Below, one piece after another: positions 1 to 8,610 of a stretch of 64,000 bases of DNA; the first letter of the stretch is position 1; the number at the start of each line of letters is the position of its first letter. The notes under the pieces are model-generated. The model saw nothing but the letters and a program-made list of their open reading frames with translations, had not been told where the DNA came from and ran no database searches. The translations under genes and the position numbers were made by a program. Origin of the DNA: Streptomyces tardus (GTDB lineage: Bacteria > Actinomycetota > Actinomycetes > Streptomycetales > Streptomycetaceae). The stretch lies in assembly GCF_018101125.2 (NCBI RefSeq), contig NZ_JAELVF020000001.1, positions 3,584,386 through 3,648,385 of the forward strand. The letters are read 5' to 3'.

Positions 1-1
1 G

Positions 2-244
2 TACGACGGGCTGCGAGCACACGCCCCAGCAGTCCGCCGAATCCTGGCCGGGTCTGTCCTCGTACAAGCTGGCCTCCTGGACGGTCACCGGGTAATGGGC
101 GCGCTCGACGCTGGCGTTCGCGGGGAAACTGTCCCGCTCGCAGCACTGCACGGTCTGGTGGCAGCCGAGCTCTGGCTGGCACTGCTGGCGCTCGACCGCT
201 CAGCGTGGTGGGAGCAGACACACGAAACCCGAGTGGCAGCGTGA
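2..244 (+). CDS. Lasso-peptide cyclase (asparagine-synthetase-like C protein), C-terminal fragment
   Basis: Only the last 80 codons lie in the window; the 5' part is off the left edge. The visible tail (LAALHGLVAAELWLALL, then RSAWWEQ) has the form seen at the end of lasso-peptide macrolactam synthetases, which are asparagine-synthetase homologues that adenylate an Asp/Glu side chain and close the N-terminal ring. The stop codon TGA at 242-244 overlaps the GTG start of the next gene by 4 bp (GTGA), so the two are translationally coupled. The identity rests on the tail plus the fused B protein and exporter that follow; the ATP-binding domain cannot be checked here. Confidence 0.7.
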   Translation, partial: YDGLRAHAPAVRRILAGSVLVQAGLLDGHRVMGALDAGVRGETVPLAALHGLVAAELWLALLALDRSAWWEQTHETRVAA

Positions 245-957
245 CTGCCGCACGGATCTGTGCCACCGACACCAAGGACGGAGTGGCCGTGATCGACCTG
301 CGGACCACTCGCGGAAAGTGGAGATTCCTCGACCCAGTGGGGGCCGACCTATGGCGGAAAGTCGTTTCCGGAACACCACGAGAACACGCGGTGGAGGAGC
401 TGGTTGCCTATTGGGCACAGCGCGGTGCCGATCCGGAGCAAGTGCGCGCCGACATGAACGCTCTGGGCTACCGGCTGGACGCCGAGGGCCTGTTCACCGC
501 CGCACTCCACCCGCCAGCGAGGAAGACCACCCAGGTCCGGTACGTCGATTCCGAGCCCCGCCCGAGCGCGAGGGTGCGCGCGGCCGGGCACGTCGGGCTG
601 GCGACGGCGCTAGTGCTGTTGCGCTGTCTGCCGGTCCGGCTGGTCGTACACGCCGCCCGGCTCGCGGCTCGCCTGCCGGGCCGGACCGCCTCGCCCGAGG
701 AGGCCGACGCGGTGTGCGTAGCAGTACGAGGGGCGGTTGGGTGGTGGCCCGGCAGGGCGGCGTGCCTGGAAGAGTCGCTTGCCGCCTACCTGGCCGCTGC
801 CCTTACTGGCCGCCGAGTGACGTGGGTGTTGGGTGCCCGGTTCGTACCGCAGGGCGCGCACGCCTGGATCGCCACCGCCGACGCCGTGCACGGGCAGGAA
901 CCCGCCGACCGGGTGTGGCCGTACCGGGCTGCCCTCTCGGTGGAATCGTCGAACTAG
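241..957 (+). CDS. Lasso-peptide leader protease, fused B1-B2 (PqqD-like RRE + transglutaminase-like protease)
   Basis: 238 residues from GTG 241, chosen because it overlaps the upstream stop; an in-frame GTG at 205 would lie inside the upstream gene. Residues ~1-85 look like a PqqD-type RiPP recognition element (WRFLDPVGADLWRKV, then a helical tail), which binds the leader peptide. The C-terminal half is the transglutaminase-like B2 protease: Cys175 in RAACLEESLA, His207 in GAHAWIAT and Asp214 fit the Cys-His-Asp triad that removes the leader before cyclisation. In many actinobacterial clusters B1 and B2 are separate proteins, so the fusion is notable. Gene order C-B-exporter is classical; the precursor gene must be upstream, outside the window. 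Confidence 0.85.
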   Translation: MTAARICATDTKDGVAVIDLRTTRGKWRFLDPVGADLWRKVVSGTPREHAVEELVAYWAQRGADPEQVRADMNALGYRLDAEGLFTAALHPPARKTTQVRYVDSEPRPSARVRAAGHVGLATALVLLRCLPVRLVVHAARLAARLPGRTASPEEADAVCVAVRGAVGWWPGRAACLEESLAAYLAAALTGRRVTWVLGARFVPQGAHAWIATADAVHGQEPADRVWPYRAALSVESSN

Positions 958-1013
958 AATTCGCCACCCCTCGCCACCACAACCACTCGTATGGGTGACG
1001 CGTTGCGCCCGGT

Positions 1014-2960
1014 ATGAAGACGCACGACGATCAGCCCATGCACCGCGCGCTATGGCCGTGGCGGCGGCGCCCCCGCCCCGCCGCCACGGATGATGCTCTC
1101 CCGCAGTACGCGGTGAGCGCCGAACGCCATGACAACGCCCTAAGCGACTCCTTCTTCACCATGGCCCGGCGTCTGCCCGCCCTGTCGGCCACGGCCCTGC
1201 GTCTGGCCTGGCAGGCCGACCGGCCCGCACTGATACTCACCGCACTGCTCCAAGTTGGCACCGGCATCGTCACTGCGATCGGCTTGTACGCCACGAAGAG
1301 CGCGTTGAGCCCGCTGTTCGCCTCCGGGCCAGCCGCCGAGCGGCTGCACGATGCACTCCCTGCGATCATCGTCATCATGGTGGCCTCCGCCGTCCGCTCC
1401 CTGATCGGCGCCGCCACTCTGGCCACCACCGCCCGGATCGGGCCACGCGTCGACGCTATCGCTGAACTCCGCTATCTGCACGCTGCGACGAGCGTCCCGC
1501 TCGCCTCGTACGACGACCCGGCCTGGTGCGACCGCAGCGAGGCCGCGAACCGGGCGTCGAAAGACGCCCACCTGATGGTCGAGGCGCTCACCGTCGTCAG
1601 CACCGCCCTGATCGGTCTGCTTGCTTCGGCTGGTATCCTCGCCGCTCTCCACCCCCTTCTTGTTCCCCTGCTTCTCCTAGCCGTGGTGCCTCGCGCGGCG
1701 GCGGCCGTACAGGCTGCCCGCTCGGCACACCGCGCGGAGCGCCACACTCTGGCCGACCGTCGCCTGCGTCACACCCTCATCTACAACACCTCAGGGCGGC
1801 CGACCGCTCTGGACGTGCGCGCCGCGACCATGCGGCCCTGGTTGCTGAGCCGATTCACCGAGGTCACCGAGCGGCTGACTAAGCACGCAGCTCGGGTGGG
1901 TCGGGAGACCGGCCGCTACCAGCTCCTGGGCGACGCGATGGCAGGCGCCGCCGCGATGCTGGTATACGCGGCGCTTGCCGCGCTGGTGGTCGCCGGCCGG
2001 GTGCCGCTGGCGGCAGCAGGTACAGCGGTGGTGGCGGTGCAGGCCAGCCGCATGATGCTCGCCGAGCTCGTGAGCGGGATGAACACCACTTACAAGACCG
2101 GCCTCTACCTTGGCGACTGGGTTGACTTCGTCGCAGACGGAGAACGACAGGCGCTGGCCAAGGAGTTCACCGGCACGATCCCGGCGGAGCCGGACGTGCT
2201 CCGTGCCAAGGGCGTCACCTTCCACTACCCCGGGCACACCTCGCCAGCGCTGGACCGAGTGAGCGTAACCGTCCGACGCGGCGAGACACTGGCGATCGTG
2301 GGGGCAAACGGCTCGGGCAAGTCGACCCTAGCCAAGCTGCTGGCCGGCCTGTACGAGCCGACTCAGGGAACTGTTGAGTGGGGCGGAGTGGACTTGGCGA
2401 CCGTCGAACCGGCATCGGTATGGGCAAAATTGGCGATGCTGCCGCAGGACATCGCCCGCTGGCCCGTGTCCGCTCGGGAGAACATCACTCTAGGACAGGG
2501 AGACCGCGACGACCAGGCTGTGCTGGAAGCCGCAAGGCTCGCTGGCGCAGAGATGGTGATCGAGCAGCTTGCCGACGGGCTGGACACCAACCTCGCGCCG
2601 TCGCAGTGGGGCGGCCGGGACCTGTCAGGTGGACAGTGGCAGCGTCTGGCTGGCGCACGGGCTTTCTTCCGGAAGGATGCGCCCGTGCTGATCTGCGACG
2701 AGCCGACTTCCGCGCTTGACCCACGAGCCGAGGAAGCGATGTACGAACGCATTCGGGCACTCGGCGCGGGACGCACGGTCATCCTCATTACCCACCGTCT
2801 GGGCTCAACCCGAGGCGCTGACCGCGTCGTGGTGCTCGACCGCGGACGGCTCATCGAGGAGGGCACCCACGAATCCCTGCTTGACTTGGACGGTGAGTAC
2901 GCGGCCATGTGGCGCACGCAGGCCCAGACTTACGGGGAGAAGTTGCAGCCTCAGCAGTAG
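1014..2960 (+). CDS. ABC exporter, fused permease-ATPase (lasso D-type)
   Basis: 648 residues. The N-terminal half has about six hydrophobic segments (e.g. ALILTALLQVGTGIVTAIGL), the C-terminal half is a nucleotide-binding domain: Walker A GANGSGKST at ~430-438, Q loop LPQDIARWP, signature LSGGQWQRLAGAR at ~537, Walker B VLICDEPTSALD, H-loop THR. It starts 56 bp after the B gene, so it is probably cotranscribed and exports and/or confers immunity to the lasso peptide. The WQRL signature variant is shared with the second exporter at 3710-5746, suggesting paralogues. No N-terminal C39 peptidase domain, as expected when the B protein cleaves the leader. Start ATG 1014 has a weak ribosome site; an in-frame ATG at 1038 is an alternative. 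Confidence 0.88.
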   Translation: MKTHDDQPMHRALWPWRRRPRPAATDDALPQYAVSAERHDNALSDSFFTMARRLPALSATALRLAWQADRPALILTALLQVGTGIVTAIGLYATKSALSPLFASGPAAERLHDALPAIIVIMVASAVRSLIGAATLATTARIGPRVDAIAELRYLHAATSVPLASYDDPAWCDRSEAANRASKDAHLMVEALTVVSTALIGLLASAGILAALHPLLVPLLLLAVVPRAAAAVQAARSAHRAERHTLADRRLRHTLIYNTSGRPTALDVRAATMRPWLLSRFTEVTERLTKHAARVGRETGRYQLLGDAMAGAAAMLVYAALAALVVAGRVPLAAAGTAVVAVQASRMMLAELVSGMNTTYKTGLYLGDWVDFVADGERQALAKEFTGTIPAEPDVLRAKGVTFHYPGHTSPALDRVSVTVRRGETLAIVGANGSGKSTLAKLLAGLYEPTQGTVEWGGVDLATVEPASVWAKLAMLPQDIARWPVSARENITLGQGDRDDQAVLEAARLAGAEMVIEQLADGLDTNLAPSQWGGRDLSGGQWQRLAGARAFFRKDAPVLICDEPTSALDPRAEEAMYERIRALGAGRTVILITHRLGSTRGADRVVVLDRGRLIEEGTHESLLDLDGEYAAMWRTQAQTYGEKLQPQQ

Positions 2961-2969
2961 CGGCGAACA

Positions 2970-2998
2970 CACCTGGGCAGGACCCTCCTGCCCAGGTG
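2970..2998 (+). terminator. Hairpin after the lasso exporter
   Basis: Perfect 12-bp inverted repeat (2970-2981 with 2987-2998) around a 5-nt loop, 10 bp after the exporter stop. No T-run, as is usual in Streptomyces. The right arm covers GTG 2996, the only plausible start of the following exonuclease remnant. Confidence 0.75.
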
Positions 2999-3544
2999 CC
3001 GCTCAACCGCGCACTGTTCGCCGTCGACGTCGAGGGCAACGGCGTCAGCCCGCCCGACCTGGTTGGGGTGGCCGCACCTGGTGTGCGCGACGGTCGACCA
3101 GACAAGAGCACCGCAAGAGCATGGTTGACACGGCCTAAGCGCCCCGTCACGCCCTTCGCCGCTCATGTGCACGGACTCACCACCAAGGACCTCGAAGACA
3201 AGCCGGGCTGGGACGAGACCAAGGGTGCGGTCCATGAACTACTCAGTGCAGCGTGGATCGCAGCCCACAACGCTCACTACCGCGTCCTGTCGGCGCGCCT
3301 GCCGCAGAGGAAACCGGCCGGGGTCATCGACATGCTCTGACTGGCCAAGGCCACCTACCCCGAACTAACGAAGTACAGCCTCGACGCCCTGCTGAAGCAC
3401 ACGACGCCGGGCCTGGGCGAAGCCCCCGCTCAGCGGCGCCACCGCGCGACCTCGTACGAGAGCTGGGGTCAACTCGTGGCTGCCGCCCTCCCACCCGGCC
3501 TCCCCGGCGCCCCCGAACCAGAACAACAGCCCTGCCTTTGGTGA
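2996..3544 (+). pseudogene. DnaQ-like 3'-5' exonuclease remnant, interrupted by a nonsense codon
   Basis: Reading from GTG 2996, FAVDVEGNG fits the Exo I motif (D-x-E) of DEDD exonucleases and IAAHNAHYRVL fits Exo II, although the expected Asp after AHN is absent. The frame meets TGA at 3338-3340 (VIDML-stop) and then continues with LAKATYPELTKYSLDALLKH, the usual continuation in this family, to TGA at 3542-3544. A CGA-to-TGA transition (Arg in relatives, from memory) would explain the stop. The start lies in the terminator stem and there is no ribosome site, so the gene looks dead. It sits between two convergent exporter genes. Confidence 0.65.
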
Positions 3545-3709
3545 AGGGTGTTCATTCCGCCTGCGAGCATCTACTGATGCGTCACGACTCCAGTTCGAGT
3601 TGTCCGCGGACCAGTGCCTACGGTGCACGGGACGAACAGCGATCTCGGACAGACTGGGGGCAAGGGTGAGCACCAGCCCGGCAAGACCGGTGAGCGCTAC
3701 GGAGCTGCG

Positions 3710-5746
3710 TCAGTGCCGCCCCTCCTCGTTCGTTCTCGGCGACCTTGCATGGTCACCCGGGGTCTCGGGCTCAGGGGCCACGCCCTTGCGGGGTGCAGGA
3801 ACTTCGTTTGCGGGGCCGACTTTGTACTGGGCGGCCTGTGCCTGGTACATCCCGTGATACAGGCCGCCGGCGGTCATGAGCTGGTCGTGGGTGCCGTTTT
3901 CGGCGACGTGTCCGTGGTCCATGACGTAGATGTGATCGGCGGATGCGGTAGCGGCGAGTCTGTGGGTGATCAGCACGACCGCGGTGCCGTCGCCGGCCAG
4001 GGTCCGCAGCTGCTCGAATGCTTCGATTTCGGCGTGGGGGTCGAGGGCGCTGGTGGGTTCGTCAACCAGCAGGAACGGGGCGTTGCGGTATCGGCTGCGT
4101 GCGTTGCCGAGTTTCTGCCACTGTCCGCCGGAGAGCTGCACGCCGCGTTCGTAGCCCTTGACGACCATCGAGTTCCATCCGTGTTCCAGGTCCTCGACAA
4201 GGGACCTCGCGTCGGCTGACTGTGCGGCGTCTTCGACCTTCTCCATGTTCCGCGGGCGGTCGCCGGCGCCGACGGCGACGTTGGCTGCGGCCGTCATCTG
4301 CCAGTGCGGGAAGTCCTGTGCCAACAGGCCGACGGAGTCAAAGACTTGCGAGCGGTCGGCTTCACGTACTTCCACCCGTTCACCGTCGGGGCCCACCCAC
4401 CACACGGCGCCGCTGCCGGGCAGCAGGAGCCCAGCCAGGATCTTGGCGAGTGTGGTCTTGCCGGAGCCGTTCGCTCCCACGAGCGCGGTGACCTCGCCTC
4501 GGCGGATGGTGACGTTGACACCGTTCAACGAGGGTGTTGTCGCGCCGGGGTAGGTGAAGGTGGCGTTCTCGACCTGGATGGCGTGGGTTGGGGTCGGGAG
4601 CGGTGTCCCTGTCGTGGGGATGGCGTGTTTCGCTGCGAGTTCGATGGCCCTCTCGGTGTCGGACAGCATCAACATCTCCTCGTACATGCGGTTGACCTGC
4701 TGCACCAGGGAAGTGAGCCGAGCAGTGGAGGTGCGAATCGCGACGACGGCAGTACCGCCGACAGCCAGCGGGAGTCCGCCGCTGGTCAGCAGCGCCCACA
4801 GGACCCCGTAGCAGCCCACAGAAGCCAGGCCGGAGAACGCGCCGGCGACGAGGTCGGTGTGCGCCTGTGCGCGGGCCAGTCGACGCTGTTCGGTCTCCAT
4901 CAGCTCCGACATCTCGGCGTACCCCCGCAGCAGGAGGGCGGACGCCTTGTGGACGCGGAGTTCTCCGGCCGCGTGCGGCATCGTCAGGTACTGCACAAGC
5001 GTGGCCACCGCGCGCCGGTGGTCGATCCAGTGCAGTCGCGAGATGTACTCGCGGCGAGCGGAGCGTACGGCACCCCAACCCTTTGGCAGCGCGATGACCA
5101 GCAACATCGGTAGCAGCGCAGGGTGTAGCGAGGCGAGTACGACAGCGGCCGCAATCATGCTGATCAACACGTTCGCGACGCCGACGGACAGGCCGAGCAT
5201 GCGCCGGGCGGAAGCCGTCCCGAACTTGCCTGCCTCCAGGTGGCGTTGCACTTCCGGCTGTTCGGTCGCCTCCATCTCGACCTGTGTGACGGCTCGGTAG
5301 TACCGCGCAGAGACAGCCCGTTCGACTCGAGGCTCCAACCGCCCCGTCATGGCGGTCGACCACGCCGACAGCACGGCTGCTCCGATGGAGACGACCGCGA
5401 GCACCAGCAGCGCGGGCAACGACTGCCGCAGCTTGTCGGCAGTCGGGCCGTCTGCGAACAGGCTGGTCAAAACGCTGTTGACCGCGGCCAGCCCCACCCC
5501 GGTGGTCAAGCCGAGCCCGACCTGTGACACCACCAGACCGGTCAACGCCCGCGGGTCCGCGCTCCACCCGGCCCGTAGTACCAGGCCCACCATGCGTGGC
5601 AGAGCAGCAGCCATCTGCCCGAAACGCATGCGCGTGAGGGCGCCTTCGTGCTCGATGTATGACTGTCGCCACCGCAGTCGGCCTCCGAACAGCTCCCGTT
5701 CGACCGCCGAGACCTCCGCCTCCGTGGCTTCCTCGCGCCTCTTCAC
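3710..5746 (-). CDS. ABC exporter, fused permease-ATPase, second copy
   Basis: 678 residues from GTG 5746, preceded by GGACGGAG. About six membrane segments in the first ~340 residues, then an ATPase domain with Walker A GANGSGKTT, Q loop LLAQDFPHWQ, signature LSGGQWQKLGNARSR, Walker B LLVDEPTSALD and THR H-loop. The architecture and the WQ-containing signature match the exporter at 1014-2960, but the genes converge and the sequences have diverged, so this is not a recent duplication. A hydrophilic, Pro-rich C-terminal tail of ~35 residues is extra. Likely a RiPP or small-molecule exporter of the same island; substrate unknown. Confidence 0.82.
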   Translation of the reverse strand: MKRREEATEAEVSAVERELFGGRLRWRQSYIEHEGALTRMRFGQMAAALPRMVGLVLRAGWSADPRALTGLVVSQVGLGLTTGVGLAAVNSVLTSLFADGPTADKLRQSLPALLVLAVVSIGAAVLSAWSTAMTGRLEPRVERAVSARYYRAVTQVEMEATEQPEVQRHLEAGKFGTASARRMLGLSVGVANVLISMIAAAVVLASLHPALLPMLLVIALPKGWGAVRSARREYISRLHWIDHRRAVATLVQYLTMPHAAGELRVHKASALLLRGYAEMSELMETEQRRLARAQAHTDLVAGAFSGLASVGCYGVLWALLTSGGLPLAVGGTAVVAIRTSTARLTSLVQQVNRMYEEMLMLSDTERAIELAAKHAIPTTGTPLPTPTHAIQVENATFTYPGATTPSLNGVNVTIRRGEVTALVGANGSGKTTLAKILAGLLLPGSGAVWWVGPDGERVEVREADRSQVFDSVGLLAQDFPHWQMTAAANVAVGAGDRPRNMEKVEDAAQSADARSLVEDLEHGWNSMVVKGYERGVQLSGGQWQKLGNARSRYRNAPFLLVDEPTSALDPHAEIEAFEQLRTLAGDGTAVVLITHRLAATASADHIYVMDHGHVAENGTHDQLMTAGGLYHGMYQAQAAQYKVGPANEVPAPRKGVAPEPETPGDHARSPRTNEEGRH

Positions 5747-5806
5747 ACGGACTCCGTCCCCACGGGGCCACCGTGCAGCGCGGAGGCGCTTCGAGCGGGA
5801 CCAGGA

Positions 5807-5931
5807 TGACTACTGCCGAGATCCACTTCGTGCCGCGTCCGGCGGCGGGCGGCGTCATCTCGATGTCGCAGAGACGGCGCCAGCAACCTGCGGAGGCTGT
5901 GGTGTTCGACTGGTTCGGGAGTGAGCGCTGA
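5807..5931 (+). CDS. Candidate 41-residue peptide ORF
   Basis: ATG 5807 to TGA 5929-5931, divergent from the second exporter (60 bp from its start). The product begins MTTAEIHFVPRPAAGG, has a basic centre (QRRRQQ) and ends VVFDWFGSER. Third codon positions are mostly G/C, in line with coding use. The ribosome site is weak (GGGACCAGG). It does not match the lasso leader pattern I know (Thr at -2 before a Gly/Ala core). It could be a RiPP precursor, a small regulatory peptide or chance. Confidence 0.3.
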
Positions 5932-6088
5932 CTGTGGGCGGCGAGTCACGATGTCCTCCGTACGGATGGAAAAGTGGTACAGGTGCTCTAGAAACGGCAC
6001 CCACGGGTGCGTGGTAACGGGTATCTCGCGAATCTGTGTGCGAGGGGGCGGGGTTGGCCCGTGTTCAGCGGGGTGCGAGCAGTGCAGT

Positions 6089-6492
6089 TCATTCGAACGA
6101 GTTCGGAGCCACTCGGACGGGCGATTGCGCAGGTGCGAATGTGAGGGCAACCGGCGGCGGCAGGCGTAGGCGTACGGCGAGGCGGGCTCGATCTGAGATG
6201 GGGTCGCCGAAGACGGCGAGTTCCCAGTCCAGCAGGAGCCGCAGACCGCCCGCGGTGCGGAGGAGGTGCCCGGGTTGGAGGTCGTGGTGGAGCAGCCGTG
6301 GCTCGATGTCGAGTTTCACTCGGTTGAGGTCTCGGCGAAGGGTCGCTGCGGCGGCAGCGAGATTGGGTGCTGTGGCCGTGTAGAGGTTCAGGCGGTCGTG
6401 GAGGTAGGCGCGCCACGTGGGGTGATGGGTGGCTCCGGCGAGCCGCCCGAAGTGGGTTCCGCCGCTCAACCGGTGAACGCCGTTAATCTGCC
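6089..6492 (-). pseudogene. Aminoglycoside-phosphotransferase-like kinase, C-terminal remnant
   Basis: In this frame the sequence reads FGRLAGATHHPTWRAYLHDR, then RLLHHDLQPGHLL and LLLDWELAVFGDP: the catalytic loop H-x-D-L-x-P-x-H and the DxE metal-binding segment of the APH/choline-kinase fold. The N-terminal lobe (ATP loop, Lys) is missing: upstream of ~6492 the frame loses similarity and runs into the divergent NUDIX promoter region. There is no start codon close to the preserved part. A truncated relic, probably left by rearrangements in the island. Confidence 0.6.
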
Positions 6493-6554
6493 GGTGGCTT
6501 GGGCGCCGCGTGCTACGTTCACGAGACCTGATGTAGTGGCGCCCAAGGAGATCG

Positions 6555-6983
6555 ATGTCGTATGCGCCGCCACTCTGGCCGGTCTCGGTCAAGGGAGTGG
6601 CCTTTGACTCGGCCTGCCGTGTGCTGCTGCTGAAGAACGAGCGAGCAGAGTGGGAACTGCCGGGCGGCCGGCTGGAAGTCGGCAACGCGGCCACCGGGCA
6701 GGTTGCCGACTGTAGCTGTGAAGTGGCGCTGGCGCGAGAGGTCGAGGAAGAGACCGGCTGGCAGGTCAAGGCCGAGGATCTGCTCGACACATGGGTGTAC
6801 GAACCCCTGCCGGGCCGCCGCGTCCTGATCGTGACTTACGGATGCATCGTGCTGACGCCCGACCGCCGGCCCGCAGTCAGCCACGAACACAAAGAGGTCG
6901 GACTCTTCACCCTCGACGAGGTAGGAGACCTGACCATGCCCGAGGGCTACAAGAACTCCATCACCGCGTGGCATGCGCGATAG
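6555..6983 (+). CDS. NUDIX hydrolase with an insertion inside the Nudix box
   Basis: 142 residues; ATG 6555 preceded by CAAGGAGATCG. Hydrolyses nucleoside diphosphates linked to another moiety; the substrate cannot be read from sequence. The Nudix box is recognisable as WELPGGRLEVG (33-43) and ALAREVEEETGW (58-69), keeping the REVEEE metal ligands. The canonical spacing between the GG-x-x-E part and the RE part is exceeded by about nine residues, filled by NAATGQVADCSCEV with two Cys. The rest (YGCIVLTPDRRP, EVGLFTLDEVGDL) is typical. It may still fold, because the insertion falls in the loop before the catalytic helix. It lies alone between an APH remnant and a transposase scar. Confidence 0.8.
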   Translation: MSYAPPLWPVSVKGVAFDSACRVLLLKNERAEWELPGGRLEVGNAATGQVADCSCEVALAREVEEETGWQVKAEDLLDTWVYEPLPGRRVLIVTYGCIVLTPDRRPAVSHEHKEVGLFTLDEVGDLTMPEGYKNSITAWHAR

Positions 6984-7022
6984 GACACTCTCTAGCAGTA
7001 CCACCGCCGGCGGTGTGCGCAG

Positions 7023-7484
7023 TCAGGGCTTCCTGGCCACCGCCCCGTACATGGCGATGTCGCGGCCGTCGATGCCCTCCTGCTCGGGACCCGGCCGCCA
7101 CAAGTGCACTTGGGTGACGCCCGGGTTCTGGATCTCCAGGCCCTCGAAGAACGAGGTGGCGGTGGCCAGATCGCGCAGCTCCATGGGCATGCCCTGCTGC
7201 TGGTACTCCTCCGCCACGCGCCCGACCTCCTCGGACGCGAAGTCCCCGGTGCCGATGGTCATCGCCACGTAGCTGCCGGACGGCAGCGGCTCCAGCAGCC
7301 GCCGTACCAGCCGCTTGTCCTCCGGGGGCATGACGAAGTGCAGGATGCCGATCACCATCAGTGCGACCGGCCGGTCCAGGTCGATGAGGTCCCGGAACTC
7401 CTGGCTGTCCAGGATCGCGTCGGGGTCGTGCATGTCGGCGTCCACGTACGCGGTGGCGCCCTCCGGTGAGCTCTGCAGCCGGAT
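7023..7484 (-). pseudogene. SAM-dependent methyltransferase (PF04672-type), C-terminal fragment
   Basis: The frame reads LQSSPEGATAYVDADMHDP, LMVIGILHFVMPPEDKR, SGSYVAMTIGTGDF and ends HLWRPGPEQEGIDGRDIAMY...ARKP, characteristic of the actinobacterial S-adenosyl methyltransferase family often found near AbaA-like regulators. Only the C-terminal ~150 residues remain. At about 7485 the frame abruptly turns into an out-of-frame reading of a transposase gene, so the N-terminal SAM-binding part was lost when the IS fragment arrived. Confidence 0.7.
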
Positions 7485-7883
7485 CTTCCAGTTCGTCCCC
7501 CGCCGTCGCCGCTCTTTTGCGGGCGCCGGCGGCGTGCTGGTGGGCCCGGTTGATCGTGGAGTCCACCGACACCGTCCATTCCACGGCTCCGACCGAGTCG
7601 TCGCGGACCTGGACCTGTTCGAGCAGACGGGCCCAGGTGCCATCCGTTTCCCAGCGGGCGAACCGTTCATAAGCGGTCTGCCACGGCTCGTAGCGTTCCG
7701 GCAGGTCACGCCACGGGGCACCGGTCCGCAACCGCCACAACACCCCGTTGATCACCTGCCGATGATCTCGCCCCTCCCGCCCACGACCGTCAACACCCGG
7801 CAACAGGGGCGCTATCCGCTCCCACGCCGCATCCGCCAACTCACCACGACCCACCACAAGATCAATTATCAGACAGGTCCTAG
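7485..7883 (-). mobile_element. Truncated IS5-family insertion sequence (5' part of transposase)
   Basis: Minus-strand ORF starting at 7857 (WERIAPLLPGVDGRG, GVLWRLRTGAPWRDLPERY, then VSVDSTINRAHQHAAGARK) is the first ~125 residues of an IS5-family transposase with the first catalytic Asp (VDST). The remainder including the other two acidic residues is gone, replaced by methyltransferase sequence. The outer end is near a CTAG at 7880-7883, the target type also used by the complete IS at 23156-24454. Cannot be autonomous. Confidence 0.75.
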
Positions 7884-8610
7884 GCGATCATGGCGTTTGG
7901 CGCCAATGAACCTCGCAAAAACCTACCGCTGACGGCACGGGAATTCTGCCTCCGTTCGCATCAGCTGGAGCAGAAGGCCGAATCGCTCACGGCAGAAGGG
8001 CGAAGCGCCCTGAGGGCTGGATCCGCCGTGAAAGCCATGGCAATCTGCAACCTCGTCGCACACCCTGTAGATCTGCATCGGTCCGTATGGGGCCGTGTCC
8101 TTCGCTTGTCGGCCTTCGAGCAGTGTGATGGAGCACTGACACTGAGATCCGCAGGGCCGCCCGTGCAGTGGCTCGAAGGTGCAGCTGACTCGCAGGTCCC
8201 ATTCCTGGTCGCAGCTGCTGCGTCCTGCCCAAAAACCTCTGGCTGATTCCCTAGCCTACGAACACGGGGCGGAACATAGCCCGCAATCGCCGGTGTGTGA
8301 AATCGAGGACAGTGTCAGACCGTCATGAGAGTTCGCATCTGGGTGCGTTGCTGGTAGCGCCCGGGCTGAACGCATTGGCCGCGACAATCAAGCGTAGGAG
8401 GGTGAACCGCGGTGGGCGGTGCTAGGGATAGCACCTAGGGGTGGGCTCGACGCTTCTGTAATGCGTTGAAGTAAGTTATCTCACTGTTCGTCGCACCGGG
8501 TGAACCTCCTGTAAGGGGTCTATTCGAATGCTTCTATTCGCGAGGTCGGTCTGGCGAATCCGTCGCAAAGGGGCGGGCTCGATGTATTTGCTCCGCGTAG
8601 GGGTGAGGGT
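7884..8610. other. Stretch without a convincing gene
   Basis: Short ORFs exist on both strands (e.g. 7890-8246 plus, 7987-8232 minus) but show no recognisable motif and contradict each other. Visibly more A/T-rich than the chromosome to the right. It contains a 7-bp perfect hairpin (8418-8435) and a repeated TCTATTCG shortly upstream of the xis gene, so the promoter for xis-int is probably here. Confidence 0.5.
8418..8435. promoter_or_regulatory. Small inverted repeat upstream of xis-int
   Basis: GGTGCTA, GGGA loop, TAGCACC: perfect 7-bp arms about 180 bp upstream of the excisionase start. Could be an operator for the element's repressor or a small transcript hairpin; nothing distinguishes these. 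Confidence 0.3.

Noticed and set aside
4380-5858. 492-codon minus ORF overlapping the second exporter
   Set aside because: Wrong frame of the exporter; Arg/Ala/Gly-rich noise.
7890-8246. Possible gene beside the IS fragment
   Set aside because: No motif, competing minus ORF, no good ribosome site.
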